A stretch of 5,367 nucleotides of DNA from an uncultured Catenibacterium sp. (GTDB taxonomy: Bacteria; Bacillota_I; Bacilli_A; Erysipelotrichales; Coprobacillaceae): the NCBI GenBank assembly GCA_900764725.1, contig CAAFPB010000482.1, forward strand, positions 1-5,367, written 5' to 3'. The notes beneath the pieces were generated by a model. It saw nothing but the letters and a program-made list of their open reading frames with translations, had not been told where the DNA came from and made no database searches. The translations under genes and the position numbers were made by a program. Numbering within the stretch: the stretch's first letter is position 1; each line of letters begins with the position of its first letter. Below, one piece after another: positions 1-5,345 of the stretch.

Positions 1-14
1 AAACTGTAACCCCC

Positions 15-43
15 TTTACAAAGTGCAAATATGATGGTAATGT
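15..43 (+). promoter_or_regulatory. Possible promoter of the secreted-protein operon
   Basis: A -35-like TTTACA (15-20) lies 17 bases before TAATGT (38-43), which is preceded by TG and one base (35-37), so it reads as an extended -10. Transcription would start near 50, leaving a leader of about 25 bases with the ribosome binding site in it. An alternative -10 is TATACT at 49-54, but it has no matching -35 at the right distance. The call rests on consensus matching only. Confidence 0.4.
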
Positions 44-57
44 TAGTATATACTAAC
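42..57. promoter_or_regulatory. Perfect 16-bp palindrome, candidate operator
   Basis: GTTAGTATATACTAAC is its own reverse complement over all 16 bases. It sits immediately before the Shine-Dalgarno sequence of the secreted-protein gene, around the expected transcription start. That location suits a repressor operator. The outer GT...AC arms resemble the general form of GntR-type operators, but no regulator gene is in the window, so the regulator is unknown. As RNA the self-pairing would be A/U-rich and weak, so a DNA-level role is more likely. Confidence 0.4.
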
Positions 58-74
58 CAAGGGAGATGAATAAA

Positions 75-749
75 ATGAAATCAAAAAAAAGTATTTTAAT
101 TAGTGCATGTAGTATGGCGTTGGTTTTATCTAATGCAGCGACTGTTTATGCTACAGATGATGCTAAAACTGTTGTGAATGTAAGAGCAGATTTATCAAAC
201 CCTAATTATTCACAAAAAGTAGAAAAAATATTTGAGAATCCTGATGTATTAACAGTAAATGTGATAGATACAAGTTTCCAATCTGATATCTCAAAAAAAG
301 ATTTAGTTATGGAAGCATCTGCAACTACTACACGTTATGAAGCAACTGGCAAGAGAAAGGCAGCAGGAAATTATACAGGTTCTAAAGTATTGGCTCAGGC
401 AAAAGGTGGACCAGGAGTGACACTACAAATATCACATTCAAAGAGCGTTTCTAATAGTTATAGTTGCAGTGTTCCAGTTACTCTGTTATCAGTAAAAAAT
501 GTTGTTGGTTTTTCAGTGACAGATTCAAAAACTATTACTGTTTCTGGAAGTGCTACTGTTCCATCGGTTCATAATAACAAAAAAGTAAAGGCAATGACGT
601 TTACAGCTCATCCATATTATTTGAAATATACATATTCGGTTGTGAAAATCACTAATAGTCTTGGACTTGTTCATAGAACGAATGCAGGTACTGGAAGTGC
701 CTCAAAAGTTACTGGATGTTCGTTTACAAGAGCATATACTTATAAATAG
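75..749 (+). CDS. Secreted beta-rich protein of unknown function
   Basis: I do not recognise a named family. The start is taken at 75 (224 residues) because GGGAG at 61-65 is then 9 bases upstream; the in-frame ATG at 66 would touch the binding site. Residues 1-26 form a signal peptide: basic Lys-rich head, hydrophobic core, and a Val-Tyr-Ala signal peptidase I site, so the mature protein should begin at Thr27 outside the cell. From about residue 108 to 205 the chain is rich in Ser, Thr and Val in alternating polar/nonpolar order (SKSVSNSYSC, GFSVTDSKTITVSGSATV, YYLKYTYSVVK), the pattern of long amphipathic beta strands. Two mature cysteines (131 and 215) could form a disulfide. The pattern recalls beta-hairpin pore formers or surface beta-sandwiches, but no catalytic or diagnostic motif is visible. 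It is probably co-transcribed with the small membrane protein gene 11 bases downstream. Confidence 0.8.
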   Translation: MKSKKSILISACSMALVLSNAATVYATDDAKTVVNVRADLSNPNYSQKVEKIFENPDVLTVNVIDTSFQSDISKKDLVMEASATTTRYEATGKRKAAGNYTGSKVLAQAKGGPGVTLQISHSKSVSNSYSCSVPVTLLSVKNVVGFSVTDSKTITVSGSATVPSVHNNKKVKAMTFTAHPYYLKYTYSVVKITNSLGLVHRTNAGTGSASKVTGCSFTRAYTYK

Positions 750-760
750 CGAGGAATTAG

Positions 761-970
761 ATGAAGAAAAAAATATTATATATACTGGTTGCTGCATTAC
801 TCTATATACTCACACAACTACCAACTATTGTAAGTAACTATTATTTTGAACCTGGGGAATGGGATATTGCAGTGTGTGAATATGTTCTTAAGTCTGTTGG
901 ATGGATGATTGTCGTACTCTATGTCATTCATTTTGTATTGGATTATATTAAAAATAACAGTGATGAATAA
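761..970 (+). CDS. Small two-helix membrane protein, hypothetical
   Basis: A 69-residue protein with two predicted membrane helices, about residues 5-24 (ILYILVAALLYILTQLP...) and 43-64 (LKSVGWMIVVLYVIHFVL...). They are joined by an aromatic and acidic loop (YYFEPGEWD). The Lys-rich N terminus (MKKK) and the polar C terminus (KNNSDE) suggest both ends face the cytoplasm. GAGGA at 751-755 gives a binding site 5 bases before the ATG, and the gap to the upstream stop is only 11 bases, so the two genes form one transcription unit closed by the terminator at 976-997. No family is recognised. Its size and position after a secreted protein would fit an immunity, anchoring or accessory protein, but nothing in the sequence proves that. 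Confidence 0.7.
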   Translation: MKKKILYILVAALLYILTQLPTIVSNYYFEPGEWDIAVCEYVLKSVGWMIVVLYVIHFVLDYIKNNSDE

Positions 971-975
971 CATTG

Positions 976-997
976 AAGAACCCCTAGGGGTTCTTTT
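976..997 (+). terminator. Intrinsic terminator of the secreted-protein operon
   Basis: A perfect 20-base palindrome (976-995) with arms AAGAACCCC and GGGGTTCTT folds into a GC-rich stem with a tight CTAG apex. It begins five bases after the stop codon of the small membrane protein gene. The following T run is short (TTCTTTTG), but the stem is strong. Being symmetrical, it could also stop transcription from the other side. Confidence 0.85.
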
Positions 998-1139
998 GCT
1001 ATGTCTTGTAAGAAAGCCTATTTACTATAAAAAGCAGTGAATTATGCTTAAAAATGTGCAATCTCATAGAATTGTCTAATAAATAAGTATGTTTTTTAGT
1101 GATTCTATAGGTTATATTACTTTTCTTTTTTATTTTGTG

Positions 1140-1148
1140 TGTTATAAT
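1140..1148 (+). promoter_or_regulatory. Extended -10 promoter for the NifU-like gene
   Basis: TGTTATAAT is a perfect TGnTATAAT extended -10, 25 bases before the ATG at 1174. The -35 position (about 1120-1125, CTTTTC) is poor, as is common when the TGn element is present. The expected start near 1155 leaves a leader of about 19 bases containing the ribosome binding site. The rest of the spacer from 998 to 1139 is AT-rich with no other structure I can support. Confidence 0.7.
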
Positions 1149-1173
1149 GGTCAAGCAGAAGCGAGGTGAAATC

Positions 1174-1401
1174 ATGGAAGAAAAGATTGAAGCCATTAAG
1201 GAAGTCATTCATAAGTTGAGACCCTATCTACAAAGAGATGGTGGAGACTTAGAATTCGTTGATTTCAAAGACGGCATCGTTTATGTACATATGCTTGGTG
1301 CATGTGCAGGATGCATGATGTTAGATTCTACTATTAAAGATGGTGTTGAACAGATCTTAGTAGAAGAAGTCCCAGGCGTTATTGAAGTACAGGCAATTTA
1401 A
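1174..1401 (+). CDS. NifU C-terminal-domain Fe-S cluster carrier (Nfu/YutI-like)
   Basis: A 75-residue protein made of a single NifU C-terminal domain, which in this family binds a [4Fe-4S] cluster (usually at a dimer interface) and passes it to apo-proteins in the cytoplasm. Visible hallmarks are LRPYLQRDGGDLEFV (residues 15-29), typical of the family, and the cluster-binding CxxC at Cys44-Ala-Gly-Cys47 in GACAGC, followed by the usual helix and a VPGV segment near the end. The start is set at 1174 by AGGTGA at 1164-1169; upstream in-frame TTG or ATG codons would lie in or beside the promoter. It lacks the N-terminal scaffold domain of full NifU, which is normal for stand-alone carriers. Only 15 bases separate its stop from the metK riboswitch and no terminator lies between them. 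Confidence 0.93.
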   Translation: MEEKIEAIKEVIHKLRPYLQRDGGDLEFVDFKDGIVYVHMLGACAGCMMLDSTIKDGVEQILVEEVPGVIEVQAI

Positions 1402-1410
1402 TTAAATATT
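1382..1410 (+). promoter_or_regulatory. Tentative metK promoter inside the end of the NifU-like gene
   Basis: TTGAAG (1382-1387) lies 17 bases before AATATT (1405-1410). This pair would start transcription near 1417, exactly where the riboswitch P1 stem begins. The -10 match is weak. TATACT at 1413-1418 is a better -10 by sequence, but a start from it would cut off half of P1. Read-through from the upstream gene is the other way to transcribe metK. Confidence 0.35.
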
Positions 1411-1416
1411 TTTATA

Positions 1417-1516
1417 CTCTTATTCAGAACCACACAGATGAGGATCGTTTTAAAGTGGTGGCAACCCTTATATAGAAGGTGCCTTGACCAAGCAAGTATT
1501 ACTTGAACAATAAGAG
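1417..1516 (+). ncRNA. SAM riboswitch aptamer (S-box / SAM-I clan)
   Basis: This leader element senses S-adenosylmethionine and controls metK. P1 is a perfect 8-bp helix, CTCTTATT (1417-1424) with AATAAGAG (1509-1516). P2 is ACCAC (1429-1433) with GTGGT (1455-1459). P3 begins with the S-box core GGCAACC (1460-1466) and closes with AAGGTGCC (1476-1483), giving the known GGCA/TGCC and CCTT/AAGG pairs around the SAM pocket. P4 is CAAGT (1493-1497) with ACTTG (1501-1505). The four-helix order, the GCAACC and AAGGTGC blocks and the metK gene downstream make the identification strong. The P2 loop (1434-1454) is unlike the classic S-box sequence, so the exact subclass is less certain. Confidence 0.9.
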
Positions 1517-1542
1517 GAAGCAGATTACTACGCTTTCCTCTT
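1512..1542 (+). promoter_or_regulatory. Antiterminator hairpin of the metK riboswitch
   Basis: AAGAGGAA (1512-1519) pairs perfectly with TTCCTCTT (1535-1542). GC (1520-1521) with GC (1532-1533) extends the helix past one bulged T. The left arm takes bases 1512-1516 from the 3' side of P1 and the right arm takes most of the left arm of the terminator, so it is mutually exclusive with both. With low SAM this hairpin should form and let transcription reach metK. Confidence 0.85.
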
Positions 1543-1558
1543 TGAGGAGAGCTTTTTT
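1532..1558 (+). terminator. SAM-dependent attenuator of metK
   Basis: GCTTTCCTC (1532-1540) pairs with GAGGAGAGC (1544-1552) with one G-U wobble and a TTT loop, followed by six T (1553-1558). This is a standard intrinsic terminator placed between the aptamer and the metK binding site. When SAM stabilises P1 the antiterminator is blocked and this hairpin forms, shutting off metK. Confidence 0.92.
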
Positions 1559-1580
1559 ATTACAGGAGGAAAAGAAGAAA

Positions 1581-2726
1581 ATGGAAAAGAACTTATTTAC
1601 ATCAGAATCTGTATCAGAAGGACATCCAGATAAGCTTTGTGACCAGATCAGTGATGCAATCTTAGATGAATGTTTAAGACAGGACAAATATTCACGTGTA
1701 GCCTGTGAATGTTTCGCAACAACTAACATATTAGTTATTGGTGGAGAAATTACGACTAATGCGAAAGTAGATTATGAAGCAGTGGCTCGTGATGTAATGA
1801 GAAGAATTGGTTATACTTCAGCTGATTTAGGTATTGATGCAGATACTTGTGAAATCAAGGTTGTTATGGATACACAGTCTAGTGATATCGCATTAGGTAC
1901 AAATGTAGAAGTAGGTGGTGCAGGTGACCAGGGTATCATGTTTGGTTATGCAACTAATGAAACTGAAACATATATGCCTTTACCAATTTCTATGGCTCAT
2001 GAATTAGTACGTTATGCAAGCGAATTAAGACATAATGGCACATTCAAGCATGCTAGACCTGATATGAAATCACAGGTAACTATTGATTATACAGATGAAA
2101 ACAACCCTAAGGTTGATACAATCCTTATGTCTATCCAGCATGATCCAGATTTCAATGAAGAAGAATTCAAAACATTCATTAAAGAAAAAATCATGAAAGA
2201 AGTAGTAAGAAAACATCATATGAATGAAGACTATAAGGTATTCATCAACCCAACAGGAAGATTCGTTATTGGTGGTCCTCATGGTGATACTGGTTTAACA
2301 GGACGTAAGATTATCGTTGATACTTATGGAGGAATGGCAAGACATGGTGGAGGCGCATTCTCTGGTAAAGATCCATCAAAGGTAGATAGAAGTGCAGCTT
2401 ATATTACTCGTTATATCGCTAAGAACATTGTTGCAGCAGGATTATGTGATCGTATTGAAATCCAGTTATCTTATGCAATTGGTGTAAAGGATCCTACAAG
2501 TGTGCATGTTGATACTTATGGAACTGGTAAAGTCGCTGATGAAGTGATTTTAGATGCAATCAAGAAAGAATTTGATTTAACTCCTCAGGGTATCATTAAT
2601 ACATTAGATTTATTAAACCCAATCTATGGCCCTACAGCTGCTTATGGACACTTTGGTCGTACTGATGTTGAATTCCCATGGGAAAAATTAAATAAAGTAG
2701 AAGACTTAAAGAAATACTTAGCTTAA
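1581..2726 (+). CDS. metK: S-adenosylmethionine synthetase
   Basis: Makes S-adenosylmethionine from methionine and ATP in the cytoplasm, releasing phosphate and pyrophosphate. The 381-residue length is normal for bacterial MetK. The N-terminal [10 protein letters not shown] motif (residues 9-18) carries the ATP/metal-site His and Asp. The first family signature GAGDQG is at 113-118, and the second, GGGAFSGKD, at 256-264, continues into [10 protein letters not shown]. Other conserved blocks are [21 protein letters not shown] and the C-terminal YGHFGR. The start at 1581 is fixed by AGGAGG (1564-1569), 11 bases upstream and just after the attenuator. An in-frame TTG at 1503 lies inside riboswitch helix P4 and is not a credible start. 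Expression should fall when SAM is plentiful, through the upstream riboswitch. It ends in its own terminator. Confidence 0.98.
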   Translation: MEKNLFTSESVSEGHPDKLCDQISDAILDECLRQDKYSRVACECFATTNILVIGGEITTNAKVDYEAVARDVMRRIGYTSADLGIDADTCEIKVVMDTQSSDIALGTNVEVGGAGDQGIMFGYATNETETYMPLPISMAHELVRYASELRHNGTFKHARPDMKSQVTIDYTDENNPKVDTILMSIQHDPDFNEEEFKTFIKEKIMKEVVRKHHMNEDYKVFINPTGRFVIGGPHGDTGLTGRKIIVDTYGGMARHGGGAFSGKDPSKVDRSAAYITRYIAKNIVAAGLCDRIEIQLSYAIGVKDPTSVHVDTYGTGKVADEVILDAIKKEFDLTPQGIINTLDLLNPIYGPTAAYGHFGRTDVEFPWEKLNKVEDLKKYLA

Positions 2727-2752
2727 AGAAGACATTAACGTCTTCTTTTTTT
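2725..2752 (+). terminator. metK terminator
   Basis: AGAAGAC (2727-2733) pairs with GTCTTCT (2740-2746) around the loop ATTAAC, and the stem runs into a T tract to about 2752. It starts directly at the metK stop codon. Confidence 0.85.
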
Positions 2753-2791
2753 ATATTTTATGTCAAGAGTGTTTTTTTAGTTTTTTTTATG

Positions 2792-2797
2792 TATAAT
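2792..2797 (+). promoter_or_regulatory. Likely hpf promoter -10 box
   Basis: TATAAT at 2792-2797 matches the sigma-A consensus -10 exactly and would start RNA near 2804, 30 bases before the hpf ATG. No good -35 is present at 17 bases (GTGTTT at 2769-2774). The stretch before it is unusually T-rich, with runs of 7 and 8 T separated by AG (2772-2788). Regulation by stationary phase or stress, usual for HPF genes, cannot be read from the sequence. Confidence 0.6.
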
Positions 2798-2833
2798 ATA
2801 GATATAGAAAGAATTGTAAAGGAGGAATTAATT

Positions 2834-3370
2834 ATGAAAGTTATTGTCAGAGGTAAAAACGTTACAATTACAGATGCTATCGAGGATAAAATTACTAAAA
2901 AGTTAGCATTGCTCGACAAGTACTTCATCATGGGACAAGATGTGGAGGCTAAGGTTTTAATTAGAACTTACCCATTTGGTCAGAAAATTGAAGTTACAAT
3001 TCCTACAGAGTATGTTCTTCTTCGTGCAGAAGAAACAAGTGATGATCTTTATGAAGCAATCGATCTAGTAATCGATAAGCTAGAAAGACAGATCAGAAAG
3101 TACAAGACAAAGTTAAGTAGAAAGTCAAAGAATAATAAACTCGCTTTCAACATTAACACTTTAGAATCTCTTGAAGAAACTGAAGAAGAAGACGTTGTCG
3201 TTAAGACAAAAACAATTAATCCTAAACCAATGGACATGGAAGAAGCTATCATGCAGATGGAACTCATTGGTCATTCATTCTTTGTTTATAAGGACATCGA
3301 AACTAATACTGTATGTGTTGTCTATAAACGTAGAGATGGCGGATACGGTCTTCTTGAAACAGAAGAATAA
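2834..3370 (+). CDS. hpf: Long-form ribosome hibernation promoting factor
   Basis: Binds the 30S decoding region and joins two 70S ribosomes into inactive 100S dimers during slow growth. The 178 residues show the two-domain long form. The N-terminal HPF/RaiA domain (about 1-100) starts MKVIVRGKNVTITDAIEDKI and includes the Lys/Arg-rich KLERQIRKYKTKLSRKSK segment that contacts rRNA. A charged, variable linker follows (about 105-125). The C-terminal dimerisation domain (about 126-178) has the typical PKPMDMEEAIMQMELIGHSF, then FVYKDIETNTVCVVYKRRDGGYGLLE. The start at 2834 is set by AGGAGG at 2820-2825, 8 bases upstream; an in-frame ATG at 2789 overlaps the promoter. It is flanked by terminators on both sides, so it is monocistronic. 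Confidence 0.96.
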   Translation: MKVIVRGKNVTITDAIEDKITKKLALLDKYFIMGQDVEAKVLIRTYPFGQKIEVTIPTEYVLLRAEETSDDLYEAIDLVIDKLERQIRKYKTKLSRKSKNNKLAFNINTLESLEETEEEDVVVKTKTINPKPMDMEEAIMQMELIGHSFFVYKDIETNTVCVVYKRRDGGYGLLETEE

Positions 3371-3377
3371 AGAAAAG

Positions 3378-3406
3378 AAATCTGGCTTTTTTGCCAGATT
3401 TTTTTT
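3378..3406. terminator. hpf terminator, probably bidirectional
   Basis: AAATCTGGC (3378-3386) and GCCAGATTT (3393-3401) form a perfect 9-bp stem with a six-T loop and a T run to 3406. On the minus strand the same stem is followed by CTTTTCTTT, so it can also end the convergent radical SAM gene, whose stop is at 3444 and which has no other hairpin nearby. Confidence 0.88.
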
Positions 3407-3443
3407 ATGTCTGTAAGTAATTCTCTATTTTCTTTCGTATATA

Positions 3444-4376
3444 TTATTTGAGGGATACAAGATCTCCCTGCATAATATCATGAGCCTTCATATACTTATC
3501 GATATCATTGAGAATTGTTGTTTTCTTGATAGACCATAAAGGAGCTACTAATTCTTCTAATGGTGCATCTCCAGTCAGTCTTTCTACGACTACATGACTT
3601 GGAATATATTCTAATTGTTTTGCAACTAAAGAAATATATTCATCTCTTTCTAACATCTTAAAAGGATGATACAGCTTATAAAGACGACTATTTTGTGTGA
3701 CATAGAGATTATGTATCTTAATACCTTGAATATCTAGTTTACCTACCTCTTTTGCAGTCTCTAACATCATTTCTATTGTTTCATTAGGTAAACCATTAAT
3801 AATGTGCACACAGACTTCTAAATGATGTCTTCTTAACATAGATAATCCATCTAAGAATTCCTGATATGTATGACAGCGATTAATTTCTTTTGCAGTAGTA
3901 TCATGAATAGTCTGTAAGCCTAATTCTATATAGACATCAGTTTTCTTAGATAGTTCTTCTAAGTAAGCACATATTTCTTCAGTAAGACAGTCTGCACGTG
4001 TCGCAATCGCAATACCCACAACATCCTTCATGCCAATAAAAGGTTCATAGATCTTCTTTAACTGATCTAAAGAAGCATAAGTATTTGTATATGCTTGGAA
4101 GTAGGGAATAAAGACAGCATCAGGCCACTTTCTTTTCATTACTTCAGCACCTGCTTTAAACTGTTCTAGAAGAGAATCACTATCTAGAATAAAGTCTCCA
4201 GAACCTTTCTCAGAACAGAATATACAGCCTCCAAAGCCCTTGGTCCCATCTCTATTAGGGCATGTAAAATGGGCATCTAAAGAGACTTTTGCAACTTTTT
4301 TATGATATCTCGTTTTTAAAAAATAATTGTATGTATGATAACGCTTGTTATCTAAAGAATATGGAAAAGGATTCAT
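3444..4376 (-). CDS. Radical SAM protein, YhcC/YtqA family (TIGR01212-like)
   Basis: A 310-residue cytoplasmic radical SAM enzyme. The cluster cysteines lie in FTCPNRDGTKGFGGCIFC: Cys39, then 11 residues, Cys51, two residues, Cys54. This wide spacing, unlike the usual CxxxCxxC, marks the YhcC/YtqA family. Other family-like blocks are the N-terminal RYHTYNYFLK, IPYFQAYTNTYA, IATRADCL, ELGLQTIHD and HIINGLPNET. In Bacillus subtilis I recall YtqA being implicated in the wobble-uridine tRNA modification route (mnm5s2U) with the methyltransferase YtqB; no such partner gene is visible here, so that role is only a family-based suggestion. The ATG at 4376 has GGGTGA on the minus strand (4388-4383), 6 bases upstream. 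It is convergent with hpf and divergent from the ABC transporter gene. Confidence 0.93.
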   Translation of the reverse strand: MNPFPYSLDNKRYHTYNYFLKTRYHKKVAKVSLDAHFTCPNRDGTKGFGGCIFCSEKGSGDFILDSDSLLEQFKAGAEVMKRKWPDAVFIPYFQAYTNTYASLDQLKKIYEPFIGMKDVVGIAIATRADCLTEEICAYLEELSKKTDVYIELGLQTIHDTTAKEINRCHTYQEFLDGLSMLRRHHLEVCVHIINGLPNETIEMMLETAKEVGKLDIQGIKIHNLYVTQNSRLYKLYHPFKMLERDEYISLVAKQLEYIPSHVVVERLTGDAPLEELVAPLWSIKKTTILNDIDKYMKAHDIMQGDLVSLK

Positions 4377-4393
4377 TTTTTATCACCCGGCTC

Positions 4394-4402
4394 ATTATAA
4401 CA
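4394..4402 (-). promoter_or_regulatory. Extended -10 promoter for the radical SAM gene
   Basis: On the minus strand these bases read TGTTATAAT, a perfect extended -10 identical in all nine bases to the one before the NifU-like gene. The predicted start near 4387 gives a very short leader of about 11 bases, which puts the GGGTGA binding site at the extreme 5' end. On the plus strand the same region gives TATAAC (4396-4401), a possible -10 for the divergent ABC gene. Confidence 0.6.
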
Positions 4403-4422
4403 TAAAAAGGAGAGAAAAGAAT

Positions 4423-5345
4423 ATGATAGAAATCAAAGACTTAACAGTGGGTTATGATGTATGTATATTAGATCATGTGAATTATATATTTCCAGATACT
4501 GGTTTAGTAGGTATTAAAGGACCTTCAGGATGTGGGAAGTCTACACTTTTATACTGTTTATGTGGATTACTACAATATAATGGCACAATTAACTTTAATC
4601 ATGAAGACATAGATGCATCATTTAGCAAGATGATTGGCTTTATTAAACAGAATAATGATCTTATTCCTTCTTATACAGTAGAAGAGAATATCATGGCTGG
4701 ATGTTATTTTGGGCAGATAGATTTTAATAAGAAAAAGATGAATAAGATCATAAGACGCTTGAAAATAGATAAATTGATGAAGCGTTATCCTGATGAACTC
4801 TCTATTGGACAAATGAAACGTGTCTCTATTGCCCGTGCTCTTTTAAAGGATGCACCAGTGCTGTTATGTGATGAACCTACCGGTGCACTTCATTATAAAC
4901 AGGCAAAAGAAGTGATGACACTCTTAAAGGAAGTATCTGAAGATCGTTTAGTTATCGTTGTGTCTCATGATACAGCACTTTTAGATGAATATGTGGATAT
5001 ACTCATAGAGATGAAGAATTGTACATTACATACAATAAGAGAAAGAGATACAAATAAAGATGTCCTTATTCCTCAACATAAGAAACACTTCTCTTTAAGA
5101 TATAGTTTTAAAGAAGTATTGGGAGAAAGAAAGAGACTCGCATTACTCTCACTTTTTCAGATATTAGTAATTGTAACATCTCTAGTGATTATAAGTGGTT
5201 TAAATGGTCTTTCTACCTCTATTGAGAAGTCCTACACGGAAGCACCGCTTAAAGATATTGTGACTATATCGAGTCATGATGGAGAATCTATTTCTATAAA
5301 GGAAAAAACAACACCACATTTTGATATAGAAAGTGGTTATATCAA
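4423..5345 (+). CDS. ABC transporter, fused ATPase-permease (MacB/FtsX-like), 3'-partial
   Basis: This open frame runs off the right end without a stop. AGGAGAG (4408-4414) lies 8 bases before the ATG. Residues 1-205 are a complete ABC ATPase: Walker A GPSGCGKST (33-41), Q-loop Gln76, signature LSIGQ (126-130, where LSGGQ is usual), Walker B VLLCDEPTG (146-154) and the switch His182 in VVSHD. The D-loop reads GALH (154-157) where GALD is usual. After a charged linker (206-238) a membrane helix starts (about 239-260, LALLSLFQILVIVTSLVII), then an extracytoplasmic segment. This order matches the LolD/MacB class with an FtsX-type permease in the same chain, which exports or extracts lipids, peptides or antibiotics; the substrate is unknown. 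Full proteins of this type are usually much longer, so most of the permease is missing. Everything encoded beyond 5345 is adapter. Confidence 0.93.

Noticed and set aside
66..74. ATG at 66 as start of the secreted protein
   Set aside because: The GGGAG binding site ends at 65, leaving no spacing; the ATG at 75 has 9 bases.
102..113. Lipobox-like Ile-Ser-Ala-Cys in the signal peptide (residues 9-12), suggesting a lipoprotein
   Set aside because: It lies before most of the hydrophobic core rather than after it; a Val-Tyr-Ala signal peptidase I site at 24-26 fits better.
75..749. Firm assignment of the secreted protein as an aerolysin-type toxin
   Set aside because: Only the Ser/Thr alternation suggests it; no family motif can be seen, so it is kept as a hypothesis.
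1066..1108. Inverted repeat ATAGAAT/ATTCTAT in the spacer before the NifU-like gene
   Set aside because: Seven A/T-rich base pairs across a 29-base loop are expected by chance in such AT-rich DNA.
1135..1173. Longer NifU-like protein starting upstream of 1174
   Set aside because: The extension overlaps the extended -10 promoter, and AGGTGA is placed for the ATG at 1174.
1417..1560. SMK-box (SAM-III) riboswitch
   Set aside because: SMK boxes act by covering the Shine-Dalgarno; here the GCAACC/AAGGTGC core, four-helix layout and terminator fit the S-box clan.
1503..1580. 26-residue N-terminal extension of metK from a TTG at 1503
   Set aside because: It starts inside riboswitch helix P4 and crosses the attenuator; the strong AGGAGG at 1564-1569 and homology both point to 1581.
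2070..2282. Minus-strand open frame inside metK, and similar ones at 999-1208, 1499-1729, 3049-3267 and 4618-4812
   Set aside because: They lie opposite conserved genes or regulatory elements and have Phe/Ser/Ile-rich composition typical of antisense shadows.
3171..3416. Open frame overlapping hpf in another plus-strand frame
   Set aside because: It lies mostly inside hpf, runs through the hpf terminator and is Lys-rich low-complexity, a shadow of the true frame.
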